Source of the DNA: Apostichopus japonicus
Lineage: Eukaryota; Echinodermata; Holothuroidea; Aspidochirotida; Stichopodidae
Reading direction: 5' to 3'
NCBI RefSeq assembly: GCF_037975245.1
Contig: NC_092577.1
Span: forward strand, 19,900,898 to 19,964,897
Length of the DNA: 64,000 nucleotides
Of this stretch, positions 43,136-54,376 are shown piece by piece (the stretch's first letter is position 1; every line of letters starts with the position of its first letter). The translations under genes were made by a program, and so were the position numbers. A model generated the notes under the pieces. It saw nothing but the letters and a program-made list of their open reading frames with translations. It was not told where the DNA came from and did no database searches.

Positions 43136-43774
43136 ATGGCGTCGCGCCGTGATAGCCGCATTGTTAAGTTTTACCGGTGAAGAAGCGGTTCCACCGGTGC
43201 AAGTTTTTGGTATATTGAAAAGTAAGGGTGTTGCAGTTCCTGGAGAGGTTGATGCTTTGCAGGCTCTCCAAGGTCGTAACACGGTGACACTTACGGTTTA
43301 CCATTGACGTGACCCGGTAGAAGGGTGTCACGTTACTGAGTAATGTCGATCGGTTGACAGTTACTCTGTACGAGCGTTCATTATGGGTAACTCTCATCCA
43401 CGTAGCATAAGAGGTGCGTCAGGAATTCGTCGCAACTGTTTTAGGTCGGTTTCGGGCTGTCAGGGCTGCCAAAACGTGCTCCTACGCACAGGCCCCTGGG
43501 GTATTGAACGGACACCCACAGGTTCGGATCGACCTAAAGCAGGACATACCCTCCTTCCTGTTTATTGCCGGGCACAAAGCTCACGTGCGTTATCCCGGTC
43601 AGCCCCGTACCTGCTTCAGGTGTGGGGAGACTGGGCACGAAGCCAAGGGCTGCCCAAACCAAAAGTGTGGGCGCTGCCTTCGTCTTGGGCATGATACCTC
43701 TGCTTGCTCACACGAGGTTGTGTGCTCACTCTGTGGGAAGGAGGGACATGTCTTTCGCGCTTGTCCCTCCTTTT
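43136..43774 (+). pseudogene. Family A LINE ORF1 with CCHC knuckles, frameshifted
   Basis: It starts MASRRDSRIVKF at 43136 and then shifts frame into FTGEEAVPPVQVFGILKSKG, with another break near 43305. The 3' part is open (43414-43776) and has PGQPRTCFRCGETGHEAKGC, CGRCLRLGHDTSAC and CSLCGKEGHVFRAC, three CCHC knuckles as in the family B ORF1. It is clearly diverged in the N-terminal region and ends right after the third knuckle, without the long low-complexity tail. Same expected RNA-binding role. Confidence 0.82.
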
Positions 43775-45996
43775 AGTCTATGGCGTCGAGATCCGATGCA
43801 CTTACTGCCTCGAAGGGAGCTTCACGACAGGAGGGGAATCTGGTGGTATTTTACCTTCCCTGTACCTGATTCGCCCTCCCCCGTCGTGGCAGAAACCAGC
43901 CCCTTGCCCGCACTGCCTCCACAACACCGCGAAGCGGACACGGGGTCTCCAACGGCTTCCCCCATCAACTCGTCCAGTTCCGTCACCAGTATTCGCCAGA
44001 GATTTCTTTGACACGCTGCCTTCCTTTGTTCCTGGTAGTGCACCATGTGTCCCAGACTCGGGTCTTGATAGACTCGGGGCTTCTGTGTCTGCTGGTCCTG
44101 ATGCTGGGTTCTCAGAACTGGACAGATTCACTTCGACACACCTTTTAGCAGATGTTTGGAGGCATATGCACCCGTGTAGTACGGTGTATACGTGGGTGAG
44201 GCCCAACGGAGAAGATGCCTCCAGCATAGATCGAGTGTATGCGCCCGTAAGTTTTAAATTTTCGGGTTGCGTGATGCTGAGCTGTCCGCTCTCTGACCAT
44301 GACACTTGTAGCACGTTTTGTTTTGCCTTCTATTTTCCCGATCGGACGGACCCTGTGGAAGCTTAACTGTCAGATTGTTGGCGAAGCAGAGTTCCGCCAA
44401 GGTTTCGAAACCAGGTACAAAGTATGGCAAACATTGAAGCCGGCCTTTGCCTCTACATCCCAATGGTGGGAGGATGAAGTTGCGCATCAAACGCTACGCA
44501 ATTCAGTATTGCGTGACCCCCGCACGGCGGCGGGGAGAAAAATTATCGAAGCCGTGCGCGGAGGTGAAGTTTGGCGACCCCTTGGTTGTCATCGCTTTGA
44601 AGACTTATCTAGATGAAAAGTACGTTGATGCCCTCGTCAGGGCCCGTGTCGAAGCGGTGGAGGCCGAGGAGCGTCCTTCACTGAGGTTTTACCAGTCTGT
44701 TAGCTCATCGGCGGGTGACAGACGCGTGTCATCAGTGCGCGCTACTGATGGGACCGTGGTTAGCGACCCTCATGGCAATGTCCGCGTGTACGAAGAGTTT
44801 TTATTGAGTTTGTTTACGCGTGGCAATGTGGACTTGTCGGCACAGGCCGAATTATTGAGGGGAATCTCAAAAACGGTTCCCAACGAGATCAATCATATTT
44901 TCATGAGCTTTGGAAGGCGCTTTCGAACGGGACGGGCTTCCAAGGGAGTTGTACCGAACCTTCTGGGCTATAATCGGACCCGACATCAGAGCCGTCTTCG
45001 AAGACGCCTTCCAAAACGGACTGCTAAACCTAAGTCAACGTCTGGGCATGATTACTTTGCTGCCCAAGCCTGGGGACCCATTGGATCCTCACAACAAGCG
45101 CCCGATCACCATGTTAAATGTGGACTACAAGTTGCTGGCTAAGGCTAAGGCTACGCCGCACCTTGTGGGTGATCTCCAGACTTGTGCAGTGAAGGGTCAT
45201 TGCATCCAGCAGAACTTGTGGTTGATGCGCGACTTTCTTATTGAGCGTGATTGAGCGTGATCTGCCATGTGCATTCGTGTCAATTGACCTGACCAGCAGA
45301 AGGTGGATCGCGGTTTTTAATGAGTGTTTTTATTTTCGTAAATGGATTTCTGTTTGTATCATAAATTGTTATCGTAAATTGGTTTTGTTGAGAGGTGTTT
45401 AACGTAGAGAGAGGGTGCGCCAGGGTGCCTTCTGTCTCCATTACCTTGTTTAGCGAGTCCCTCTTCCGTCTTTTGGAAAGGGACTCGAGACTTGTTCCAT
45501 TCGTTGTGCCAGGGGGTGCCAAAGTGAAATGCTTTCAATATGCAGAAGACATCACGTGTGTTGTTTCGAGTCTGGGCTTCTTTCGTGCTCTCTCGCAGGA
45601 TTTATCTATCTTTGAGAGCTACCGGGGCGAAGTTGAATCCGGAAAAGACAAAGGGCCTTCGCCTTGATAGCTGGAGATACAGAGACTTACCTTTCGGTGC
45701 ATCGTGGTCGGATCAGAATATCGAAATTAAAGGTATATGGTTCGGCTGCGATGCACCTTGTGATGTAACCTGGGACGAGAGTGCTGAGGTATTTGAGAGC
45801 AGGCTCAAACCTTTGGCACCCGCTGGCTTTCGATCTTGGGGAAAGTCACCGTAATTAATCGTTTTGTTTTGCCCATCTTGCGGTACCCGGGCGCGGTGTA
45901 TCCAATTCCGCGTCGCGTCCTGGTGCGGTTGGAGAGAGCGATATTTTCATTTGGTCGGATGCTACAGAGCTTGTGAAAAGGGCGGTAATGTACCAA
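43775..45996 (+). pseudogene. Family A ORF2, endonuclease remnant and RT, 5' part
   Basis: Around 44140-44310 the frame LLADVWRHMHPCSTVYTWVR, DASSIDRVYAP and LSDHDTC is the C-terminal end of an APE-type endonuclease; its N-terminal part is deleted. After a frameshift, the linker (44466 onward, LRIKRYAIQYCVTPARRRGE) and RT follow in several frames, with DPHNKRPITMLNVDYKLL (about 45095), QQNLWLMRDF and a damaged catalytic box reading YAEDITCV (about 45540). The YADD box is thus changed to YAED, besides many indels. It is interrupted at 45996 by the Helentron-like element. Confidence 0.85.
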
Positions 45997-47152
45997 CTAG
46001 AGCACCAATGGTGCAGCAGCTCATACCTTTTAGAGCTTAAAAATGTAGGGCCCACAAAACTCTATGGCCCACCAAATTTCAGGCCATTTTTAAGATTCCG
46101 CCCATGAGGGATAACCCCCCCCCCCTCCATTAGCAGAATCCTGGCCACACCACTGGCTATAATTCCTATTTTCCCCCTTTAAATCCTATTTTCCCCACTC
46201 TCTCAAACAATACCACTGACCTACCCTATTAAACTTTCTCCCCTCTACCTGAGCAGACCTGAAGCACTCCTTGCCAAAATTTAGGCTGGCTGCCTACAGT
46301 ACATACCTCGGCCCAAAGATTTCTAAGAATCAGCAAGTGCTGATTGGCTACAGGGCTCTCATGCTTTCAGTTCAACAGTTAATAACAACTCCCAGTCCTG
46401 CTTTAATTCCACTAACAGCCTCTGCAGAGCTTACCCACAAATGTAAACAAACACTGCAGAGACTGGGAGACAAATTAAAGGAGCTTCGGCAAAAGGGTGA
46501 AGGCTCAGATCTTTTTAAACAATGGGGATTAATTGTAATTGTAACTTTTGACCAAAAAAATTTAGGCATCACCTTATTCATACACAATCCAACAATCATC
46601 AGTTCAACTTTGAATATGATCCATCAAAATCTTGAGGAGATTGAGATCTTTGAAAATATTACAAAGAATGACCCCCGATGACCCCCCAAATGACATTTGA
46701 CCTAAACTTTCCGAACACCCCTCGTAACTCTCATCCCGAGGAACGTTGTGATCAAGTTTCATTATAACTGGCCATACACTGTACGAACAGGAGCAATTTG
46801 AAAATATAGGGCCGCGGCCCGGGCCACAAAAACCCTCAAGGTAAAACTTCCATAGTACTATCGTGACAAACCCTCAACATTGTACCATGGAATCTGTAGG
46901 AGAAGAAGCATTTTGCGTATTTCCACAAAAAGGCCCATTACGGCCCACAGGTGACCTTTCACCCCAAATTTCCGACAATCTCTGATGGCCCTATACCCAA
47001 AGGTCCTTGTGTCCAAGTTTCATGAAATTCCATCAAACATTGTGCGAGTGGGAGCGGTTTTACCAATTGTTGACGGATAGAGTGATAGAATGATAGGGTG
47101 ATAGACGCCGCACTGTAACAATAGCTCACACCAGCATGCTGGTATGAGCTAA
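45997..47152 (-). mobile_element. Helentron/Helitron-like non-autonomous element 2, inside LINE ORF2
   Basis: About 1156 bp, the reverse-oriented relative of element 1. On minus it starts TT plus the 28-bp palindrome (47123-47150) and the CTATCACT-type microsatellite (47075-47105). It ends with the GCACCATTGGTGC hairpin (46002-46014) and CTAG (45997-46000). LINE codons TACCAA and AAACTGG on either side are continuous when the element is removed, with no duplication, and the site is a T run on the element strand. No coding capacity. It proves the element borders independently of element 1. Confidence 0.8.
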
Positions 47153-48095
47153 AAACTGGAGTAGAGTGGGTTACGGATGGTTCATCTGGGAAGTATATTG
47201 ACCTTTTTGTTATTTAAGCAATTGTTTGTAGCGGTAACAGGGTTGCCTTGTTGATATTTTGTACGCTTTTGGGGCGGATTGCACCTGCGTCGATGGGTCC
47301 CGGCGCTGTTTAGCAACAGAGAACTGCATAGTAGTACTCCAAGTAGGGTGGTGCGTGTCATGTGCTCCGCTCTCATTGAGTCGCCCCCTGTTGACCTGTC
47401 ATGGCCGGCCCTCGTTCACAGTTCCTTGAATGCAATTTTTGTAAGGGACGTCATTCTGCCGAAGTATGGCGTTCGGTGCATTCAAGGCTAAATGGCTGCC
47501 GGCTCCGTGATCTGGCCTGCAGGATTGCACACGGTGCCTTGGTGACCAATCTAAAAAGGTATCATTGGCGATTGGGAAATGGACTGTGCCCAAAGACCGG
47601 CTGTGCCAGCTTAGAGAGTACCGCTCATGTTTTTTGGTATTGTTGCTTTCTTCCAAACTTATGGGAGTGGTTCTGGACCGACCGTGTAACGGGAGACCGT
47701 TGAAGGTCGGTAGGACAGGGCTTTGTTTTATATGGGGTAGACCCTCCAGTTCGTTCTGTTGCTGTGTTGTATCGTGTTATTTGTGTTTGTGCAATTTTGG
47801 AAAAACTTATTTGGAGGAATAGATGTAATATAGTTTCTAGGGGAAAATTGGCCGCCAGTTGGCGGGCAGTCCTGGAGGCGGTGAAGTGTGAAATTCGCCT
47901 TCAAGTTGAAGGCGATTTTCGTCGTTTATCTGGGGCTGCCTTTTTTGGACGCTGGTGTGCAGGGGAGGGGTGTTTAGTTTCACTGCGTGCTGGTCGTCCT
48001 TGTGGTTTTTTGATTGTTTCAGTGGGTTGTTGGGGGTTTGTCTCTGCAGGTGGGTGGGCGTATTTAACTTTTTGGCTCGCTTGACTTGACTTTTC
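47153..48095 (+). pseudogene. Family A ORF2, C-terminal part
   Basis: Resumes the frame broken at 45996. It contains LRRWVPALFSNRELHSSTPS, YHWRLGNGLCPKTGCASLES with TAHVFWYCC (the Cys/His motif), and the C-terminal VKCEIRLQVEGDFRRLSGAA and FFGRWCAGEG. Frameshifts occur near 47200, 47440 and 47700. It corresponds to the last ~310 residues of the ORF2 at 24854-27376. Confidence 0.85.
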
Positions 48096-48154
48096 TTTGT
48101 TAGAATGGGATGTTTAGGTAGTGCCGTTTGTCCGTGACGTTTGGGGGGGGGGGG

Positions 48155-48605
48155 GTGATAGCAAGGTAGTAGGGATAAGTAAGCAATGTGAGCAGTTGCA
48201 AAAGAGAACATGGAACGCCAGACAAAGGTCAATAAAGGGCAGTATGATAGAAAGAGGGAAGAGTCTATGGTCAGAGTGGGTGATGTGGTGGCACTCCGAT
48301 CACATGCTTTATCTAATTTAAGAAAACACTTTTCTGCAAAACTAGCACCAAAATGGAGGGGACCTTACATGGTTTCTGGGCAGGTTTCTCCAGTGACATT
48401 TCGGATAAGAGATGAGAAGTCGGGGGAAACTACGCTGGCCCATGTGGACCAATTGAAGTTGTTGTGGTTATTTTTTGGGGAAAGGGGTGCTTTGGGGCGG
48501 GGGTTGTAGAGATAGCTTATTACTTATGCGGCTTGCACTGGCCCTGTTATGTATAAGCAGTATGTGTGTCAGTTTAGATATGTATACCAGGTGTTCAAGC
48601 CCTCG
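48155..48605 (+). pseudogene. Ty3/gypsy integrase C-terminal fragment
   Basis: The frame from 48210 reads VNKGQYDRKREESMVRVGDV and SNLRKHFSAKLAPKWRGPYM, ending with ETTLAHVDQLKLL. The same layout closes pol of gypsy element 2 (60760-60920, KFSAKLAPKW and AHVDQLRLV). It is thus a fragment of a related gypsy element, without LTRs. Confidence 0.78.
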
Positions 48606-48650
48606 GACTCTACAGTGCCGTTTGGCCGTGATGTTTTGGATCCGTAAAAA
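48606..48650 (+). mobile_element. Very short family A LINE 3' tail
   Basis: GTGCCGTTTGGCCGTGATGT and the following TTTGGATCCGTAAAAAG equal the last part of the family A 3' UTR, but the CCCGC-ATG-GCGGG hairpin is missing. It may be another minimal insertion or a deleted remnant. Confidence 0.6.
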
Positions 48651-48719
48651 GTTTTCTGAATTCATCTATAACAGTTCAAGGGATGATAGCACAGAGATGA
48701 AAGAAAAACTTTGAGCTTC

Positions 48720-49500
48720 TGGTTCCACAGTGGCAAAAAATCCTGATATCTTGAATTTGATCGATGAAACGGGTGACAATAACTTTAAACCAGGAGGAAT
48801 TTACATTCGATTTCATTTGTTTGTTTTCTATTGATAACTTGGCAGCACATCAGTCAGGAGGCTTTCAGCAACATTTTCATGCTGGTAGAAATATGTAGAT
48901 TTTGCATGGCAAGTAGTAATGACATTCAAGATCATTTTCATTCATTCAGTTTAATCGAAAGAAGAAGTGTTGGACATAAACATGAGGTGCAGTTAGTTGG
49001 TTTGGAAAATGAAGGTCTTAGGCATGTTTATGGAGTAGCTTCTAAATCTCTTTTGTCACATTTGCAATACTTTGATGTTATCAGTTGGCTACCATCTTAT
49101 CCAGCTCATGATTTGCTTGAGGGACTTATTCAGGAAGGCTTTTTCACTTTTGAATCTTTTAACAGTGCTTTGAAACTTTTTCCCTTTGCAAATGTGATCA
49201 GAAAAACAAACCAACTTCCAATACCACTGCTAACCTTGGAAGTTTCAAAACCAAACAAACAAACAGCATCTCAAACATGGTGCCTGATGATTGCCTTTAA
49301 TCATAGGGATTCTGGTTGCTCTGAAAGAGCTCTTTCCAGAAGTCATTACTTATTGCATTACCCTCGTTCAATATTGAAATATGGACCTCTTGTTCACTGC
49401 TGGACAATGAGGTTTGAGGCTAAACATGCATATTTCCAAGAAATTGCCAATAGGCCCCCCAAAAAACAGGCGGAATTTGTGTAAGACAGAGGCAGAGTTT
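48720..49500 (+). pseudogene. Decayed transposon-like gene, copy 2
   Basis: An open stretch at 48831-49484 includes ICRFCMASSNDIQDHFHSF (a CRFC motif), LPSYPAHDLLEGLIQEGFF and LVHCWTMRFEAKHAYFQEIA. The CRYC and KKWF segments of the gene at 14510-16317 are comparable in order, so the two are related members of one family. The family is uncharacterised to my knowledge and likely transposon-derived. It lacks a start and is frameshifted near 49460 in a CCCCCCAAAAAA run. Confidence 0.5.
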
Positions 49501-49547
49501 TGTGATGGGATTCAGAGAGCTTTGAAAAATAAATTTCCAGGCATCCA

Positions 49548-49746
49548 AGAAGAATACTTTTTAAGAAAAAGTCACCCAGGAAAGAACCTGGGCACGAAAA
49601 CCAAACTACCAAACGACTGATCCGCTCTCAGCCCCAGTCCCCTTGCATCGGGACTGTGACTGTGTGATCATCGTCAGGTGTGTATCACCATTCCCGAAGG
49701 GAACAGATACTACACATGATCTTAGCCAAAAAGCCGAGAAGAATAC
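49548..49746 (-). mobile_element. U2 snRNA-headed SINE-like insertion with TSD
   Basis: AGAAGAATAC is duplicated at 49548-49557 and 49737-49746. The 179-bp body on minus begins with the U2 snRNA 5' region: CTCGGCTTTTTGGCTAAGAT (from about 49737) followed by GTGTAGTATCTGTTC. This covers about 42 bases with two or three changes and keeps the branch-site pairing GTAGTA. The rest is not U2: a CCCTTCGGG hairpin, an unknown body, a CCCAGG-TTCTTT-CCTGGG hairpin and a short A tail (49558-49563 on plus as T). Chimeric head, TSD and A tail fit a SINE with an snRNA head. Confidence 0.75.
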
Positions 49747-50660
49747 ATTAGCTTCTGTTGAATTACAGTTCATTGTATGCAAAAGGTTGTTGCACGATTG
49801 TAAAGGCAAGATTCTAAAGGTGGTCAAGTGCATTTTGTTTTGATGGTTTTGCGCACTATTGGTTACAGTCGACATTTCCATAGCTATGTATTGTGTTTTC
49901 CCCAAAAATGGGGCTAATTTGCTTATGCATATCAATTCCTCACGTGTTTTTCTGTGCAATACCAGTGCCGCAGCGAAATAGCGGTCCCTGGATTACGTTG
50001 AGTTCTCATTAGACTCTCTTTTTCAAAACTATTAAAACCACTTAACTACATCCGTTTATTTTTGATCAAGTGGCATTCTACTCGTTTGCTTGTTCTCACT
50101 CAGTCAAACTATTTTTAAAGTGGTATGTATGCTCATCTCGGACGGACAGACACATTAAAGAAGCAGACTTTGTCCAAAGCATAGTAAATTTTATGCTAAG
50201 ACGCACTGCAATTAGTCCTTCTTTACACATGTCACAAGGTCTCTTTAAGTAAACCAGTCAACTTATATCAAACGGCATACGAAAGAAAATAATATATTTG
50301 TCGTAAGAGCTGAAAATTAATTTCATTGGTTAATTCTTCACGTGGAAAATGTAAATCTAGGCATCTAGTTCAGATGTTAACCAAATCATTGTCGTTGAGT
50401 GCAGTGTACTATACGTATAATCATATACACCGCGTACGTACGTACATGCGATATGCTCGATAATTCACGATATTTCGACAGCAGAGCTGAGTTCTGACAC
50501 CATTTTCGCCTTATTATTGTCTTTTGGAAGAAAAAGAAAACGTCCCAGAAATTTCAGAAACAATATTATCAAATGTATGTCATAATTCTAAGTCATTGGT
50601 TTCGATGATAATCGTAACCTTTGCAATCATGCGTGTGTGTATGTGCGTTTGTGACGCCCA
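49747..50660. other. Intergenic stretch, no gene recognised
   Basis: No recognisable frame or repeat beyond short runs. Confidence 0.5.
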
Positions 50661-50936
50661 GCTTGTAAACACGATATCTCAAGAAGGGAAGCTCGGACAG
50701 TTCTCATATTTGTTACATAGGAGGACCTTATTGAGTAAAAGAAGCCTACTGTTTTAGGTGTAGGTCACTGGTCACTTTGGGTCACCAGGGGTGACCCAAA
50801 TGCTTGTAAACATGGTATCTCAAGAAGCAAATTGGATTGATTTCATATTTGGTATGTAGGTCCACCACATTAAGTACAAAATGCCTATCGTTTTTAGTGG
50901 ATGTTGAAGGTAATTTAGGGTCACCAGGGGTCAACT
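50661..50936. repeat. Two tandem ~140-bp dispersed-repeat units
   Basis: The units start GCTTGTAAACACGATATCTC (50661) and GCTTGTAAACATGGTATCTC (50802). Both end with GGGTCACCAGGGGT. A looser relative lies at 52790-53100. Confidence 0.7.
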
Positions 50937-51163
50937 TGTAAAAACCTTTTCATAATATGCGGTATCTCCCATCGTCCAGCCTATAAGTAGATGACATGGG
51001 CGATTCGCCTGATAAGAATAGGAGAGCCGATTGACAATTGAAAATGATCTTACGGGCATCCGTAGATTTGAATCTGAACTGGCGACGATATCCCCATTGA
51101 CTTAAGTGTGTCGCTAGAAGTCCTGAATTGCTATGTACATTGCTACATACATGTGTGTGTGTA

Positions 51164-51585
51164 ACAGTGTCCTCCTCGTCCCCCTCGTGCAAAGTGACAT
51201 CAGGTTGCGCATGGAGGCGGACCATGCACGGCTTCCTGACACTGCCTGTCGTAGACGCTGGCGCAAGCCTGTCGTCTACTATCGGGACGGCGTTCCCCGG
51301 ATGAAATTTGGAGTGAGTTAGTTGGTAGGTGTGGGGGTTGTGTGGTCGTTACATAATATAGGTTGCTTTAATTTTCTCTTTGTGGTTTGGGGTTGGCTTT
51401 TTGGGGCCTGTTTTATTTCTTTTGCTTCTGTTGGCCTTTGGGCCCGTGTCCTTTTCGCGTCACGTTAAACGCTGCGTTAGTGAGAGATTGATGGGTTTCA
51501 GTTGTTGTTTTACAGACTGGATTTGGTTTTGTTGACCTTTGGTTCGTGTCCGTTTTTCTTAGCATGTAAAAAGCACAGTGTCCTC
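51164..51585 (+). mobile_element. Family B LINE, ORF2 end and 3' UTR, copy 4, with TSD
   Basis: ACAGTGTCCTC is duplicated at 51164-51174 and 51575-51585, overlapping the terminal AC of the LINE. The 400-bp body begins in ORF2. The frame reads QSDIRLRMEADHARLPDTAC, then RRRWRKPVVYYRDGVPRMKF to a stop near 51321. Then come the GT-rich 3' UTR, the GACC-TTT-GGTT hairpin and CATGTAAAAAGCAC. This copy is key: it shows the true family B ORF2 C-terminus, related to but distinct from the family A one. Confidence 0.88.
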
Positions 51586-54149
51586 TAAAGCTTGCTTGAT
51601 TGATTGATTGATCTATGCCATACTTGGTGGGTGGGTGGTAGTGTTGGGCGATATTGACTTTTTACTGTCACGATAAATATTTAAAAAAATATCGCGATAA
51701 TTCGATAATAACAATAAATTTTCCTTCCACATATTTCATGTAAACTAGAAAACAATGCAGGATGCGTCATCATGCTGGATATTCATTGAACTTTCGACAA
51801 AGTATTAAGCTTAGACTACATTGACATTTGCATTTAGAAGGAGATCAATACAATGTAAGGTTCTTCTTGACCTCTTTTACAATAATAAACAGTATTTTGA
51901 GGGTTGGAAAATCTTGGACATCGTGTGAGATCAGTGGTCCCTCTCTCTCCAAAAAAATAGGCCAACAGAAGCCGTTTTGTGCAAAAGAAAGGATTACCGC
52001 GAACATTGTTATGAACAACTAGGAACTTTTTGAAAACATTTTCAGATCAGACACCGCCGAAACACGAGCGGAATCCGTACGACAATTAATTAGCTCCAAA
52101 TACTACGGGGGGGGGGGGTCTCCCGGTCTTACAGCCGAAGTTCCCAGCAATAAAAGTTCATTACAGTAGACACTGAAGAAATTGTACAATAGCTTCCAAA
52201 AGCCGTAACGGTTCTAACATTTCCTTTCAATTGTTGTTAAGCAACTTCTCAAAATATCTCTTTGGTGATATCAGGCGTGGGAATCTATCAGAAATATACC
52301 CGCAATTAGGCGCCATATATGTCTAGAAGAGAGCAACCAAGTAGGCATATTCAACAAAATCTTCCGATAATACTTCTACGATGTTCGCAAAGTTGTTGCA
52401 GCTACTCTGGATGAAGCTTTTCATAACAACTTTACGTAAAGTACCGTAACCCCCCAAATCGAATGGTTGTGATTGAAACAGCTTGCGTATTGTTTTGTTG
52501 AATATGAAAGCCCAAACTGTTTTGGAACATACCATTGTTCTTGACGTTGGTGTCAAAACATTTCTTGGCCAGCTGCCAAGGAGAAACTAGGTCAAGCACC
52601 TGTCAACTTGAGATTTGCTTTCACTTCATGGAGTTGGCTGCAATGTTTCCCTAGTTTTTCTAAATAACTTGTGAAACTACCATTGACAGGGTTCGATAAG
52701 GTTGATATTTGTGGACTAGTTGTAAATGGGGTAAGGGATTGTTTCAAAACATAACAGTCATGTGATCCAATGTCAACAAAGGTCAATCAGGGGTCAAAAA
52801 CTATAATTTTTGCAATAACTTGAGAATCAAATGTCCATCAAGGTTGGGAGTTTATTGTAATACAATAGTCGACCTGTATTTGGGTGACCTTTGACCTCAG
52901 GTTGACCTCCAGTGACCTGTATTGGCTTCTTTCAAGTTCATTCTTTGAAGTTTTGTGGGCATATTCCAATCTAAATTGTCCATAAGTGGACTCCTCTGCA
53001 ACCTTAATGTGCGAAGTTATTACAGATTTGGATTCATAACATTGAGTACAAGAACCCTATTGTTTTGGATGGAAGTGTATAACCACGTACAGACTGACCT
53101 GTGTTAGCATGTGGTAGGTTTAGGGGACAGGGTTCGGTGTAGGAGACGTGGTTAGGGTGTATTTACCCGGCAGCTGCTCCAGTACTGCAGTACAATCACC
53201 CGGCCCCACCTTGTTACATTGGATAGGCCTAAATAAAATAAGTGTTCAGCATGTTAATTACTAGGCCCTATATGACTTTAATGAGCACATTCTTTTTCCA
53301 TGATGTCAAATTAGGAATCTTTATTTACGAAATGGTGCATTATTTGGCCATTTTTAGTATATAGGCCTACTTGTCTTATATACTCAGCAGTATTGTCACC
53401 ATGAATTCATGGTGGGTGGGAGCCGTTACCTGTGGAAAAATATTGCACTAGGCCCTATATTGGTATTTATTGGTTTTGCAAATTGCATTGCATTGAGTTT
53501 TGTGCAGTTTTTGGTATAAAATGTCAATAACAGATAGTAATAGAGTATCAATTTGTGTCACCTTCGTGACTCTATGGTGCGTTATTTAACACAAGTTGTC
53601 ATTCAATGAAGAGGTTTAGGTGTGCATCAATTAGCATGAATTTTATGATGCGCATCAGTCAATGACAGACCCTGCCGGGGGGTTGAAGGCGTGGGACATG
53701 CAATTCACAAGGCAATCATCCTTGTGTTTATGCGGTTCCAGTTTTGCAATTCAATTATAGGCTGATGACTCAGAAAAATATTCACCCCCCCTCCTCCCCA
53801 CTTGTTGCCCTCTCAGGTTTCCAATGTTGACGCAGCTATTTTTTATAGTATCAATGATAGTATATTCAGGCTATAACCATCCACTTCTCCAGAACTCCTT
53901 ACAAAGTGTAAACAAGTTTTTTCTATTTACTCTCTAACCACCAGGTGGAAAATGAATCTCCGCAAAAGATCCCAACGTGATTATTAACGGCTCCATAATG
54001 GTACTGACATTCCAGATTTGAGGAAACAGAGAGCTACCTACACCTGTCAACCAAAAAAACTGTACAAAGTAGAAATACTTCAGACAAGACTTGATGGTGA
54101 CTCTGAGGAGGTTAAAGTTACTTACCCTGGCTGTTCAGTTCAATTCTCG
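51586..54149. other. Intergenic stretch, no gene recognised
   Basis: Non-coding. It contains a repeat-like part at 52790-53100 with several TGACCT words, a G run at 52110 and a TTGATTGATTGATTGAT run at 51596-51612. No other structure seen. Confidence 0.5.
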
Positions 54150-54308
54150 TGGAGTGCGGACGTGTTTTCTGCTGCTCTCCACTTTTCGTTCACCACACCT
54201 TTTTGTGTTTTTACGTTGGGCTTTCATTAGTTTGCAGTTTGTGTAGTTTGTGTGTTTTGTTTCGTTTTGGTTTTTGTATAGGTGCGTGGCTTTGCCACAC
54301 CCCTAGCT
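54150..54308 (+). mobile_element. LINE 5' UTR fragment (left part of a LINE split by gypsy element 2)
   Basis: CGTGGAGTGCGGACGTGTTT up to GCCACACCCCTAGCT matches the 5' UTR of copy 1 (4720-4870 on minus). The LINE continues at 61322 with GTCATGGCGG, the ORF1 start, after removing gypsy element 2. The 5' edge at about 54150 is truncated. Confidence 0.82.
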
Positions 54309-54376
54309 TATAGGGTTCCATCCTACATAGCATGTATCTATTGCCTATTGTTACTTACCTTTACCTATTGTGCACC

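Larger units (their letters stand above)
35491..48145 (+). mobile_element. Family A LINE, near full length, split by a MULE and a Helentron-like element
   Basis: The LINE 5' end starts near 35491 (AGTTGGATAGTTGGTAGTTG, like the 5' end of copy 1 at 4880-4897 on minus). It is split at 35513/42941 by the MULE and continues with the 5' UTR (CGTGGAGTGCGGACGTG), ORF1 (43136-43774) and ORF2 (about 43775-45996 and 47153-48095). The 3' UTR ends in a G run near 48145, before the usual hairpin and terminus. About 4.1 kb is LINE sequence. ORF1 is diverged from the family B ORF1. An internal deletion removes most of the endonuclease. Confidence 0.82.

Noticed and set aside
49548-49746. Functional U2 snRNA gene
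   Set aside because: Only the first ~42 bases are U2; the rest, including the Sm-site region and 3' stems, is replaced, and a TSD surrounds it.
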